Shown: piece after piece, positions 27,253 to 36,060 of the stretch
How the letters are laid out: each line of letters opens with the position of its first letter
How positions within the stretch are numbered: the first letter of the stretch is position 1
Assembly (NCBI GenBank): GCA_949743955.1
Contig: CATJVQ010000014.1
Span: 1 to 43,319, forward strand
Origin: an uncultured Oscillospiraceae bacterium
GTDB taxonomy: Bacteria; Bacillota; Clostridia; Oscillospirales; Ruminococcaceae
DNA: 43,319 nucleotides
Reading direction: 5' to 3'
Notes under the pieces: generated by a model
What the model saw: the letters and a program-made list of their open reading frames with translations, nothing else
The model's database searches: none
What the model was told of the DNA's origin: nothing
Program-made: the position numbers and the translations under genes

Positions 27253-28310
27253 GGCCGGTATGCCTCCAATCGGATGCTCTCAAAGGTAGCTGCCTCGTGA
27301 TAGACGGCGGCGGCCAGATCAAGCAGAGGAAAGAGGGCGACCGCGCCGGTACCCTCGCCTAGGCGCAGCTCGCCATGGATAACCGGCAAAAGCCCCAGCT
27401 CCTGCATCAGGCATTTTCCGGCAGGCTCCGCCGTCAGGTGAGAGGGCAGCAGATAGTCCCGCACAGCCGGGCAAAGCCGCACCGCACACAGCGCCGCTGC
27501 TGAGGAGATAAGGCCATCAATCACAACGGGGATGTGGTAAAGCGCGCCGCCGATAAAGGCGCCGGCCATTCCGGCAATATCAAACCCGCCGAGTTTCGCG
27601 AGGATATCGACAGGGTCGGCGGGGTCGGGGTGATTGACCTCAATGGACTGCCGGATGACACGGCGCTTTCGCTCCAATCCCTCATCGGAAAGCCCCGATC
27701 CGCGCCCGGTCATCTCCTCCGCCGGCCGTCCCAGCAGAATGCTGGCCATAGCGCTTGCCGTGGTCGTATTGCCGATACCCGCTTCGCCGACGGCGGCAAT
27801 GCGGAAGCCCTCTTCCCTGCGCTGCCTGACCAGCCTGATTCCGGCGAGCAGCCCCTGCTCCGCGGTTTCGCGGGCCATGGCGGGCCCCTGCGACATATCG
27901 GCGGTGCCGCTTCCCAGCCGGCAGTCGGTAAGGCCGGGGACACGCGTTTTCATTCCCATATCAATGGGGAAAACCTCCGCGCCGCAGGCGCGCGCCATTA
28001 CGCAGACGCTGGCCGTTCCTGCCGCGAGTGATCGGGCAATAACGGCGGTGACCTCGCTCCCGCTCTGGGCGACACCCTGGGATAGGACGCCGTTGTCGCC
28101 GCAAAAAACCAGCACGCATTTTTTGCCGGTGTCGATATGGGGACCGCCGGCGACGGCGGCAATCCGCTTTATCAGCTCCTCAAGCCTGCCCAGGCTTCCG
28201 AGGGGCTTTGCTACCGCGTCCCAGCGGGCGGCGCAGGCGGCATAGGCGCTCCGGCTGACCGGTTCTATTTTGGACAGCATTTCCTGCAGCTTTATAGAGG
28301 AACTTTCCAT
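27240..28310 (-). CDS. cobT: Nicotinate-nucleotide--dimethylbenzimidazole phosphoribosyltransferase
   Basis: Activates the lower-ligand base (5,6-dimethylbenzimidazole or another benzimidazole or purine) to its alpha-ribotide, using nicotinate mononucleotide. The 356-residue protein has the family landmarks AKPLGSLGRLEEL (35-47), FCGDNGVLSQGVAQSGSEVT, FPIDMGM, GEAGIGNTTTASAM, and the late ELRLGEGTGAVALFPLLD, whose first glutamates include the catalytic base of the family. The ATG overlaps the cobO stop by 1 nt. No bza gene for anaerobic base synthesis is in the window, so the base is either made elsewhere or taken up. Confidence 0.95.
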   Translation of the reverse strand: MESSSIKLQEMLSKIEPVSRSAYAACAARWDAVAKPLGSLGRLEELIKRIAAVAGGPHIDTGKKCVLVFCGDNGVLSQGVAQSGSEVTAVIARSLAAGTASVCVMARACGAEVFPIDMGMKTRVPGLTDCRLGSGTADMSQGPAMARETAEQGLLAGIRLVRQRREEGFRIAAVGEAGIGNTTTASAMASILLGRPAEEMTGRGSGLSDEGLERKRRVIRQSIEVNHPDPADPVDILAKLGGFDIAGMAGAFIGGALYHIPVVIDGLISSAAALCAVRLCPAVRDYLLPSHLTAEPAGKCLMQELGLLPVIHGELRLGEGTGAVALFPLLDLAAAVYHEAATFESIRLEAYRPWER

Positions 28311-28837
28311 CAGTATTCCACCCCGCGCCGCGCGGCAATGCCCTGGTCATACGGATGCCGAAGCTTTTTCATCTCAGTGATATAGTCCGCTGTCTCAAGA
28401 AGGCGCGGAGATGGGCCGCGCCCGGTCAGCACAACCTCGAGCAGGACCGGCCTTTCCTCCAGCAGTCGGAGAAGGCGATTTTCTTCGACCGTACCGTTAC
28501 GGCAGGCAGAGACAACCTCATCCAGCACCAGCAGCCCGGCATTTTGAGCGGCGGAAAAGACCTCCTCCAAAAACCGGCCATAGTCAATCCTGACCTGTTC
28601 CCGCTCGGCCTCGTTCATCTTAAAAAAGAATCCGGGAACAGTTTTGCAGTTCATGACGCTGACGCCCATTTCCCGTAGCGGCCGCAGCTCCGAGGAGCTT
28701 CCATCCTTATAAAACTGGGCAAAGATCACCGGTTTGCCCGCCCCTGCCATGCGAAGGGCAAGACCCGCGGCAGCGCTGGTTTTTCCCTTCCCGTCTCCGC
28801 AGTAAAGGTGGATGAGCCCTGTAACCTGTCCGTTCAC
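28310..28837 (-). CDS. cobO: Cob(I)yrinic acid a,c-diamide adenosyltransferase (CobA/BtuR type)
   Basis: Transfers the adenosyl group of ATP to cob(I)alamin or an earlier corrinoid, making the coenzyme form. The 175-residue protein is of the CobA/CobO/BtuR class: P-loop GDGKGKTS at 14-21, FAQFYKDG, LLVLDEVVSA (Walker B-like), VLTGRGPSPRL and the C-terminal TEMKKLRHPYDQGIAARRGVEY, the family end. The start is probably a GTG at 28837 with GGGAGG upstream, 2 bp after cbiP. The stop overlaps the cobT start. Confidence 0.95.
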   Translation of the reverse strand: MNGQVTGLIHLYCGDGKGKTSAAAGLALRMAGAGKPVIFAQFYKDGSSSELRPLREMGVSVMNCKTVPGFFFKMNEAEREQVRIDYGRFLEEVFSAAQNAGLLVLDEVVSACRNGTVEENRLLRLLEERPVLLEVVLTGRGPSPRLLETADYITEMKKLRHPYDQGIAARRGVEY

Positions 28838-28839
28838 TC

Positions 28840-30300
28840 TTATACCTCCCGATTTAAAATGCGATAAATATATTCCATATCCACTCCGCCGCGCACTCCG
28901 TCGGCCAGCAGGTCATATTGCCGCTGCCGGTACTGCCCGGCATCAAAGCTTCCGAGCGCTTCAAAGAGGACACCCTTTTTTTCGCAGACCGTGCGCAGAA
29001 TAGCATCGCAAACATTGGGGGTATCAAAAAGGCCGTGGATATAGCTGCCGTAAACGTTGCCGCTGCCGATGAGCGGGGACTGCTCCCCGCTGCGCCCCAT
29101 ATGGATCTCATATCCGATATAGGATAACCCATTGAGGCAGGAGAGCCGCCCTTCTATAACGCCAAACGCGCCCCGCACCTGTCTTTGAATTTTTTCACTG
29201 AGAAACACCGTTTCAACCGGAAGCAGCCCGAGCCCGCACACCTCGCGGATATCGCCGGCCTCCACCCCCTGCGGGTCGCGGATGCGGCTCCCCAGCATCT
29301 GGTAGCCGCCGCAGATGCCGATAATGAGCGTTCCCGCCGCAGCGAGCTTGTGTATGGCCGCCGCGAGCCCGCTCTGCCGCAGCCACAAAAGATCCGCAAG
29401 GGTGCTCTTGGTACCCGGCAGCAGGAGGATATCCGGCTGATAAAGGTCGGCCGTTCTCCCGACATAACGCAGCGAGACGTTTTCATACCGCTCGAAGGGG
29501 CTGAAGTCGGTAAAGTTGGAGATACGCGGCAGGCGGATAACCGCTATGTCGATGCACTTTCGCTGCATCCCCCGCGAAAAGCGGTCAGTAAGGCTGTCCT
29601 CATCGTCGATATCCACCTGCAGGTAGGGGACGACGCCCGTCACCGGCACGCCGCAGAGCTCTTCGAGTATTCGCAGCCCCGGCTCGAGGATAGCTATATC
29701 CCCCCGGAATTTGTTGATAAGCATCCCCTTCACCCGCGCCCGTTCCTTTGGCGAAAGCAGCGATACCGTGCCATACAGCTGGGCGAAAACACCTCCGCGA
29801 TCGATATCCCCCGTCAGCAGAACGGGGGCGTCCACCAGTTCTGCAAAGCCCATGTTGACGATATCCTCCTGCTTGAGATTGATTTCGGCTGGGCTGCCAG
29901 CCCCCTCGATGACGAGGACATCATATTCCGCGGCAAGCGACCGGTAAGCCTCTAAAATAGCGGGAATGTACTCCTTTTTGCGGCGGAAATATTCCATCGC
30001 CCGCATGTTGCCCTGCATAACGCCGCCGACAATCACCTGGCTGCCCATATCGGTCGTGGGCTTTAGGAGGATGGGGTTCATCCGTACATCGGGGGTGATT
30101 CCAGCGGCTTCGGCCTGCACCACCTGCGCGCGCCCCATCTCGCCGCCGGAGGCGGTAATGAAGGAATTGAGGGACATGTTCTGGCTTTTAAAGGGAGCAA
30201 CCCGGTAGCCGTCCTGCCGGAAGATGCGGCAGAGGCCGGCCGCCAGCAGGCTCTTACCCGCTCCGGACATCGTTCCCTGAATCATAATACATTTTGCCAT
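28840..30300 (-). CDS. cbiP: Adenosylcobyric acid synthase (glutamine-hydrolysing)
   Basis: Amidates four side chains (b, d, e, g) of adenosylcobyrinic acid a,c-diamide using glutamine and ATP, giving adenosylcobyric acid. The 486-residue protein has an N-terminal dethiobiotin-synthetase-like ATPase domain with the P-loop GTMSGAGKS at 9-17, FKSQNMSLNSFIT, IEGAGSPAEINL and TGDIDRGGVFAQ. The C-terminal class I amidotransferase domain has its Cys in GICGGYQMLG and the late His in YIHGLFD. The true start is the ATG at 30300; the longer open frame is a shadow of cobD. It follows cobD after 1 bp. Confidence 0.95.
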   Translation of the reverse strand: MAKCIMIQGTMSGAGKSLLAAGLCRIFRQDGYRVAPFKSQNMSLNSFITASGGEMGRAQVVQAEAAGITPDVRMNPILLKPTTDMGSQVIVGGVMQGNMRAMEYFRRKKEYIPAILEAYRSLAAEYDVLVIEGAGSPAEINLKQEDIVNMGFAELVDAPVLLTGDIDRGGVFAQLYGTVSLLSPKERARVKGMLINKFRGDIAILEPGLRILEELCGVPVTGVVPYLQVDIDDEDSLTDRFSRGMQRKCIDIAVIRLPRISNFTDFSPFERYENVSLRYVGRTADLYQPDILLLPGTKSTLADLLWLRQSGLAAAIHKLAAAGTLIIGICGGYQMLGSRIRDPQGVEAGDIREVCGLGLLPVETVFLSEKIQRQVRGAFGVIEGRLSCLNGLSYIGYEIHMGRSGEQSPLIGSGNVYGSYIHGLFDTPNVCDAILRTVCEKKGVLFEALGSFDAGQYRQRQYDLLADGVRGGVDMEYIYRILNREV

Positions 30301-30301
30301 T

Positions 30302-31360
30302 TTACCGCCCCTCCACAATTTCCCGCATTGCGGCCACCAGCCGCCCGTTATCCTCCGGCCCGCGCACAGCAATCCGCAGCCATCCTTCGCCGAGCCCCTC
30401 ATAGTTCGCGCAGTCACGCACGGCGATCTGCCGCTCGGCCAGCCGCTCCACCAGAGGCAGCGGGCTATACAGCAGCAGGAAATTGGCGGAGGATGGGCAG
30501 ACCTCGAAGCCAAGATTCTTTAGCTGCTCAAAAAGCCACGGGCGCTGCTCCCGGATGAGCGTGTGTGTTCGCTGTAAAAAATCCGTTTCGGAAAGCGCTG
30601 CTGTCCCAGCCGCCTGCGCGGGGGAGGATATGTTCCAGGGCTGCGTCAAACGGCTCATGGAGGAGAGCAGCACCCTATCCCCGCACAGGCAGTAGCCCAG
30701 CCGCAGCCCGGCCATGCCATAGCTTTTTGTAAAGGCTTTGAGGATAAGCAGACCGGGCTGCCGGGAAAGCCTGTCCTTTAAGCTTTGACGCGGCCAGCCG
30801 TCTGTCAGGTCGAGAAAGCACTCATCCAGAAAGAGGCGGATGCCTTTCTGCTGGCAGATGTCCGCCGTCCTTTCCAGCAGCAGGGGCGGTATCAGGCGGC
30901 CGGTGGGATTATTAGGATTGCAGAGGAAAAGCGCATCCCAGTTTCCCGCCGCGAGATGGGTGCAGAAATCCTCCGTTAGCTGAAAGCTATTTTCCCTTTT
31001 CAGAGGCCAGCGCTGCACCAAGCAGCCGGAGGCCGCCAGCGCCGCGGAATATTCCGAAAAGGTGGGGGCAAGCTCCAGCGCGCGCCGCGGCCTTGCCGCC
31101 ATGTAGAAGGAAAAAATCAGCTCCGCCGCGCCGCAGCCGCACAAAACCGCGCTCTCCTCCACTCCCTCAAACCGGGCGATAGCCACTATCAGCTCTCGGC
31201 AGCAGGGATCGGGGTAGCGGTCGATAGCGGCCAGCGAAGCGACCGCCGCCTGCCGGACAGCCTCAGGCGTTCCTAATGGGTTCACGTTCGCAGAAAAGTC
31301 CAGCGCCTGTGGGTGGGTATAAAAATCCCCGCCATGTGGGTTGGGCTGTTGATAGAGCAA
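30302..31360 (-). CDS. cobD: L-threonine-O-3-phosphate decarboxylase
   Basis: A PLP-dependent aminotransferase-fold enzyme that decarboxylates threonine phosphate to (R)-1-amino-2-propanol phosphate, the linker of the nucleotide loop. The 352-residue protein has FSANVNPLG near 22-30, CNPNNPTG at 147-154, Asp179 contacting the pyridine ring, and the Schiff-base Lys212 in KAFTKSYGMAGLRLGY, a typical CobD pattern. Translation probably starts at a TTG (31360) after GGAGGAAG. It lies between cbiB and cbiP; cbiB attaches its product. Histidinol-phosphate aminotransferase (HisC) is related, but motif and context favour CobD. Confidence 0.93.
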   Translation of the reverse strand: MLYQQPNPHGGDFYTHPQALDFSANVNPLGTPEAVRQAAVASLAAIDRYPDPCCRELIVAIARFEGVEESAVLCGCGAAELIFSFYMAARPRRALELAPTFSEYSAALAASGCLVQRWPLKRENSFQLTEDFCTHLAAGNWDALFLCNPNNPTGRLIPPLLLERTADICQQKGIRLFLDECFLDLTDGWPRQSLKDRLSRQPGLLILKAFTKSYGMAGLRLGYCLCGDRVLLSSMSRLTQPWNISSPAQAAGTAALSETDFLQRTHTLIREQRPWLFEQLKNLGFEVCPSSANFLLLYSPLPLVERLAERQIAVRDCANYEGLGEGWLRIAVRGPEDNGRLVAAMREIVEGR

Positions 31361-31373
31361 AAATCTTCCTCCT

Positions 31374-32336
31374 TTAAAAGGGCAGCAGCGCCCGAAATGT
31401 CAGCAAAAGCAGCAGGGCGAGCAGGGATGTCAGCAGCATCAGCCGGCAGGCACGGGGGATATCTTCTTTTTCAATTTCCCGCAGCGGGTCGCCGATAGTT
31501 GGCTTTTTGTGCAGGATGCCGTGATACCAGGCATCCCCCGCAAGCTGCAGTCCGAGAAGCCCGGCGCAGACCGACTCGGTCTGCGCCGCATTGGGGCTGG
31601 CGTGGCGCAGGCGGTCCCGGCAAAAGATTTTCCAGCCATTTTTTATGTCCAGGCGCAGCAACGCCCCGGCTGCCAGCATCAGCAGCGCGCAGAGCCTGGC
31701 GGGGATAAAGTTCAGAATGTCATCCAGCTTCGCGGGGAAAAAGCCAATATCCCGATAGGGAGAATCGGTGTAGCCGAGCATCGAATCCATCGTATTGATC
31801 GCCTTATAGAAGAAGCCCAGCGGCGCGCCGCCAATGGCAAGAAAGAGCAGAGGGGCGACTACCCCGTCCGAGGCGTTTTCCGCCACCGTTTCCACCGCCG
31901 CGCGGGTAATGCCCGCTTTATCCAGCCGCCGGGTATCCCGGCCGACAATCATCGAAACCGCCTGGCGCGCCCCTTCGGTATCGCCCGCCTTCAGCGCCGC
32001 ATAGACCTTCATGCTCTCATCCCGCAGCGAGCGGGCGGCCAATATCTGCCCGCATATGACGCTCTCTGCGGCGAACGCCAGCAGCGGGCTCAGCCTTTTG
32101 CAGCCCCACAGCAGCAGGGCGGGGACAGCTGTGGAAATAAGCGCTGTCAGAACCCACAGCAGGCCGCCCGCCGCCCTCTCCCCGGCAGGCGGTTTGGGGA
32201 ACACCTGCCGCAGCAGCTTTTCAAAAAAGGAAATTAGCCTCCCAATGGCGCAAACGGGATGCGGGATGCCGTGCGGGTCGCCGATTATCAGGTCGAGGAT
32301 ACAGCCGGTGAGAATGATGCAGAGCGAACGCTTCAT
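31374..32336 (-). CDS. cbiB: Adenosylcobinamide-phosphate synthase
   Basis: An integral membrane enzyme that attaches aminopropanol phosphate to the f side chain of adenosylcobyric acid. The 320-residue protein has about five membrane segments, the N-terminal DLIIGDPHGIPHPVCAIG, the conserved IVGRDTRRLDKAGITRAAVETVAENASDGVVAPL in the middle and INTMDSMLGY, all typical of CbiB/CobD(Pseudomonas). The ATG at 32336 overlaps the stop of the upstream fusion gene (ATGA); the open frame extends further upstream only as a shadow. Confidence 0.95.
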   Translation of the reverse strand: MKRSLCIILTGCILDLIIGDPHGIPHPVCAIGRLISFFEKLLRQVFPKPPAGERAAGGLLWVLTALISTAVPALLLWGCKRLSPLLAFAAESVICGQILAARSLRDESMKVYAALKAGDTEGARQAVSMIVGRDTRRLDKAGITRAAVETVAENASDGVVAPLLFLAIGGAPLGFFYKAINTMDSMLGYTDSPYRDIGFFPAKLDDILNFIPARLCALLMLAAGALLRLDIKNGWKIFCRDRLRHASPNAAQTESVCAGLLGLQLAGDAWYHGILHKKPTIGDPLREIEKEDIPRACRLMLLTSLLALLLLLTFRALLPF

Positions 32337-34321
32337 CCGCCCATCCCTCCCTGCATGGTAAAGATATAAACGGGGTTCTGCCCCATCATCAGGCGGTGAC
32401 TGCCTGCCTTCCGGCTGCGCGCAGCGCTCAGGGAGACCGCTTCCGTTTCCGAAAAGGGAAAGGCCGACAGGCAAACGGTGAGCTCTCCGATGGTTTCGAG
32501 TGAAATCGCCGTTGCCACAATGCGCACCTGCGGATTTTTTTCAAGCAGCAGGGCGATAATCTCCCGCAGCTTCCCCGAACCGCCGCCGATAAAGGCGTGC
32601 GTAGGCGCAGGCAGTTCTTTGAGCGCTTCAGGGGCAGGACCTAAAATAGCGGTGAGATTGTCTGTTCCAAAGCGCCTGCCGTTTTCCGTAAGCAGCGAAA
32701 AGGCATCTTCCTTCTCTTCAACCGCGTATACCTTTCCCCCCTGCGTCTGCAGCGCCATTTCGATGGAGACCGAGCCGGTGCCGGCCCCGATATCCCAGCA
32801 GACCGCGTCCATCGTCAGCCGCAGCTTGGAGAGGCAGACGGCGCGCACCTCGCTTTTTGTCATCGGCACCGGATTTTTTTGACTGCCGCGCAGAAAGGCG
32901 GTATCCGGCAGGCCAAAGGATACCTCCGGTATCCGGGCCACATCGTTTTCAATCAGCACCGAGCTCAGGGGACGAAAGCGCTCCTGCATAAGCCCCGCTG
33001 CCGTACCCTCCGTTATCCGCTCATCCGGATAGCTGAGCCGCTCTCCCACATACAGGCGGACATCTCCCAGCCCGGCCTCCGTCAGTGTTCGGCAGAGGGA
33101 GGAAATCCCATCTTCGCCGCCCACCAGGACGAACACGCGGGGATGGCGGCGCACATCCGACACAATATTGCGCTCCCGGCCGTGCAGGCTGACCGAAACG
33201 ATATCCTCATAGGAGCAGCCGAGGCGTGCGCAGAGGCAGGAGAGCGCGCTTATCCCCGGCAGGGTTTTGACCTCACAGCTGGACAGCAGCGGCAGCAGTT
33301 TTTTGGCCCCGCTGAAAAAACCAGTATCCCCCGAGAGGAGGATGGTAAAGCGGCCATATTCCGGATGCCCTGTGATAATCTCGCAGATTTTTTCCGGGGA
33401 GATGGCCTCAAAGGCGGCCTGTCCGGGCCGGACGGCGGATTTTAGCATCCGCCCGGCACCAATCAGGCAGTCGGCCCGCCGGATAGCCTCCTCCGCCTCC
33501 CGCGTCATCATGGCGGCCCCGCCCGGCCCGATGCCAGCAACACTCACCTGCGGCCTGCGGCTGAAAGGATACCGGCGGCAGAGCAGCCCGACCGTTTCGG
33601 CAAACGACATTCCTTCTCTTTCAGGCGGACGGCCGATAACAACCGGCACGGCTCCTGTCTCCCTTGCGGCAATCATTTTTTCAGAAAATCCCCCGGAGCT
33701 GCCGCCCTCCTTGGTAATCAGATACCGGGCGGATACCGCGCGCAGAAGGACTGCATTCATCTCCGCCGAAAAGGGGCCCTGCATGGCGAAAATGTGCGAA
33801 GCGGGCAGCCCGGCCTGCTTACAGAGCCGCAGCGATTCCTCCGCCGGCAGCACCCGAGCATAAACGCGCTCCTGAAAGCCCGTGATCTGGGCAAAGCGGC
33901 TGAGCTCCTTGCTGCCGACTGTCAGCAGGATGTTCCCCTCCGTTTTTGCTAGATAGGCCGCGGCAGCGTCCGCATCCGGCACCAGCACCGCATTCTCCGG
34001 GATGGCATCCACCTCCCGGAGAATGCGCAGGTATTCGGTTCCGGCGGCGGCACAGGCCCCGGCAATGTTTTCGGTCACTTCGTCCGCATAGGGGTGAGTG
34101 GAATCAATTACCAGATCAAATTTTTCTGCGGACAGCAGCTTGTCCATCTGCTCCCGGTTCAGCCTGCCGCGAAGGATACGCAGATTTTTGGCCTGTGGCA
34201 GCAGCAGCTCCCCATATTCGGTGGCAACCAGCGCGGTAACGGCCGCCTGCCGCTGTAGGGTAAGGAATTCAACAAGTTCCCGGCCCTCGGCTGTTCCGGC
34301 CAATACGCCGATTTTATACAT
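32333..34321 (-). CDS. cbiJET: CbiJ-CbiE-CbiT three-domain fusion: precorrin-6A reductase and C5/C15 methyltransferases
   Basis: One 662-residue chain carries three successive corrin-ring activities. Residues 1-250 are the CbiJ/CobK NADH-dependent cobalt-precorrin-6A reductase (VLAGTAEGRE, DSTHPYAD at 73-80, TKEGGSSGG). Residues about 256-455 are the CbiE C5-methyltransferase of the tetrapyrrole methylase family (VAGIGPGG at 261-268, SGDTGFFSG, LPGISALS). Residues about 485-662 are the CbiT C15-methyltransferase/C12-decarboxylase with motif I WDIGAGTGSVSIE at 509-521. CbiE-CbiT fusions (CobL) are common; having the reductase in the same chain is less so. No frameshift or stop interrupts it. 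It overlaps cbiH by 8 bp and cbiB by 4 bp. Confidence 0.95.
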   Translation of the reverse strand: MYKIGVLAGTAEGRELVEFLTLQRQAAVTALVATEYGELLLPQAKNLRILRGRLNREQMDKLLSAEKFDLVIDSTHPYADEVTENIAGACAAAGTEYLRILREVDAIPENAVLVPDADAAAAYLAKTEGNILLTVGSKELSRFAQITGFQERVYARVLPAEESLRLCKQAGLPASHIFAMQGPFSAEMNAVLLRAVSARYLITKEGGSSGGFSEKMIAARETGAVPVVIGRPPEREGMSFAETVGLLCRRYPFSRRPQVSVAGIGPGGAAMMTREAEEAIRRADCLIGAGRMLKSAVRPGQAAFEAISPEKICEIITGHPEYGRFTILLSGDTGFFSGAKKLLPLLSSCEVKTLPGISALSCLCARLGCSYEDIVSVSLHGRERNIVSDVRRHPRVFVLVGGEDGISSLCRTLTEAGLGDVRLYVGERLSYPDERITEGTAAGLMQERFRPLSSVLIENDVARIPEVSFGLPDTAFLRGSQKNPVPMTKSEVRAVCLSKLRLTMDAVCWDIGAGTGSVSIEMALQTQGGKVYAVEEKEDAFSLLTENGRRFGTDNLTAILGPAPEALKELPAPTHAFIGGGSGKLREIIALLLEKNPQVRIVATAISLETIGELTVCLSAFPFSETEAVSLSAARSRKAGSHRLMMGQNPVYIFTMQGGMGG

Positions 34322-35048
34322 CCCGGTCCCCCCTAGGCGTTACCATCGCCCCGGCAATCACCCGGGTCTGCCGGTTGCCGATGAAAACGGTAGAGAACAT
34401 ACCGGCCTGCATGTCCTCCTGCAGTTTGCCGAGGGAGAGCAGCCGCACCGCTTCCCCCTCCCGCCCGATGCTTTCTGCAATGCCGCAGACAGTCGTTTCC
34501 GGCAGGCAGCGCAGTAAAACGCCGCAGGCGCGGCGCAGGTGTCCGGGTCGATGGCGGCTGGCAGGGTTATAGAGGGCGATGCAGAACCCAGCGTTCGCCG
34601 CGGCCTCCAGCTTCGCCTCGATCTGTTCCCAACTGGTCATCCGGTCGCTCAGGCTGATTGCGGCAAAATCCTGTCCCAGCGGCGCACCGAGCAGGGCCGC
34701 GCCGCTGCAGGCGGCCGTTACCCCCGGGATGATCTCTATGGCAGGGTCATCACTTTCGCCGCGCAGCTCATGGGCGAGGGCGGCCATGCCGTAAATCCCG
34801 CTATCGCCCGAGCAGATAAGCGCCGTGCGCCTGCCGCTTTTCGCCGCCTTTAGCGCCAGCTGGCAGCGCTGCACTTCGTGTGTCATGGGGGTGGCGGCAT
34901 ATTCCTTATCCGGATAACATGCGCGGACAAGGCCGACATAAACAGTATAGCCGACAATGAGCGTGCACTCCCGCAGCACCCTGTCAGCCCGAATAGTCAT
35001 ATTTTCGTAGCTTCCAGGTCCTATCCCTACAATGCTCAGCTTATTCAA
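34314..35048 (-). CDS. cbiH: Cobalt-precorrin-3 C17-methyltransferase
   Basis: Methylates C17 and contracts the ring in the anaerobic pathway. The 244-residue protein belongs to the tetrapyrrole methylase family: N-terminal SIVGIGPGSYENMT, the CobJ/CbiH-type VGYTVYVGLV, ALICSGDSGIYGMA (SAM-binding GDSGIYG), IIPGVTAACSGAALLGAPLGQDFAAISLSD, and ALYNPASRHRPGHL. The start is probably a TTG at 35048 with GGGAGG upstream. It overlaps cbiG by 8 bp on one side and the CbiJET gene by 8 bp on the other. Confidence 0.94.
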   Translation of the reverse strand: MNKLSIVGIGPGSYENMTIRADRVLRECTLIVGYTVYVGLVRACYPDKEYAATPMTHEVQRCQLALKAAKSGRRTALICSGDSGIYGMAALAHELRGESDDPAIEIIPGVTAACSGAALLGAPLGQDFAAISLSDRMTSWEQIEAKLEAAANAGFCIALYNPASRHRPGHLRRACGVLLRCLPETTVCGIAESIGREGEAVRLLSLGKLQEDMQAGMFSTVFIGNRQTRVIAGAMVTPRGDRDV

Positions 35049-36060
35049 AGCGCACCTCCCAGTTTTTCATGGCGGCCGCGACAGTCATGCCGCTGAAAAC
35101 CGTTTTCTTTACCAGCAGCGTATCCGCCTCCGCCATGGCTGCTCGCTCGCAGACGTTGTCCACCCCCGTTACCCGCAAAACCCGCTCGGAGGTGGTGAAT
35201 TCCCCTGGCAGCGCGCGCAGCGCATCCGCCGGGTACAGGGTAAGCGGCAGGCCGCGATCTTTGCAGAACGCCAAAAGCCCCTCCTCATTCGCCTTCAAGT
35301 CAATCGAGGCCACCTGCCGGACAGCCTTTGGATGGATATGATGTTCTTTCAGCACCGCATCCACAGCGCTGCCCACCGCCTCGGCGATTATCCCCCGGCG
35401 ACAGCCGACACCCAGGCAGATAAGCGGCGGTACCAGCAGCAGGGTGCGGGTAAACGGCTGCTTTCTCCTACAGGAGAGGCAGATGCCGAGCTCGCCGCTT
35501 TTGCCCTCTGTAACGCCGGAGGGCAGCCCGGTCACGATGGGGAAATCGCTCGTCAGCGGCACGGGGTTCTCCAGGATAGCGGCGGACACCGCCTTCATAA
35601 TCTGCATATCCGCGATAAAAAGCCCCTGCCGGGCGGCCCAGGCATCGACCGAAAATTTGCCGTTCAGATCGGTAGCGGTGGTGATAACCGGCTCTGCCCC
35701 CAGCGCCTGCGCCAGCCGCAGCGCCAGTGTGTTCGCGCCGCCGATATGTCCGGAGAGCAGCGGGATGACAAAGTTTCCCCGCTCATCAATACACAGTACC
35801 GCCGGGTCGGTGCGCTTGTCCTTTATAAACGGGGCAATCTCTCGGATGGCAATCCCGGCAGATCCGACAAACACCAGCGTATCTGCCCAGCAGAAAGCCT
35901 CCTCATAGAGCGGCCTGCCGGCGTGAGGAAGGGGCAGGAAGCCGGGCTCAGAAAATCGCGGCATCGTAAAGGCGCGCATTTCGGCCTGAGAGAAATAATC
36001 CATGACCCGCCGGGCGGTCCGGCACCCCTGGCGGCTATAGGCGAAAAGGGCGGCCTTCAT
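35041..36060 (-). CDS. cbiG: Cobalt-precorrin-5A hydrolase
   Basis: Opens the delta-lactone of cobalt-precorrin-5A and releases acetaldehyde, a step specific to the anaerobic route. The 339-residue protein has the CbiG N-terminal and middle domains (FVGSAGIAIREIAPFIKDKRTDPAVL, VIPLLSGHIGGANTLALRLA, TTATDLNGKFSVD) and the C-terminal domain (LGVGCRRGIIAEAVGSAVDAVL, VASIDLKANEEGLLAF). The true start is the ATG at 36060, in an ATGA overlap with the cbiF stop; the longer open frame is a shadow of cbiF. Confidence 0.95.
   Translation of the reverse strand: MKAALFAYSRQGCRTARRVMDYFSQAEMRAFTMPRFSEPGFLPLPHAGRPLYEEAFCWADTLVFVGSAGIAIREIAPFIKDKRTDPAVLCIDERGNFVIPLLSGHIGGANTLALRLAQALGAEPVITTATDLNGKFSVDAWAARQGLFIADMQIMKAVSAAILENPVPLTSDFPIVTGLPSGVTEGKSGELGICLSCRRKQPFTRTLLLVPPLICLGVGCRRGIIAEAVGSAVDAVLKEHHIHPKAVRQVASIDLKANEEGLLAFCKDRGLPLTLYPADALRALPGEFTTSERVLRVTGVDNVCERAAMAEADTLLVKKTVFSGMTVAAAMKNWEVRFE

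Noticed and set aside
26790-28310. Frameshift or decay in cobU/cobT because the cobU P-loop is unusual
   Set aside because: The frames are intact, GxxxxGKS is kept and the lengths are normal, so there is no sign of a pseudogene.
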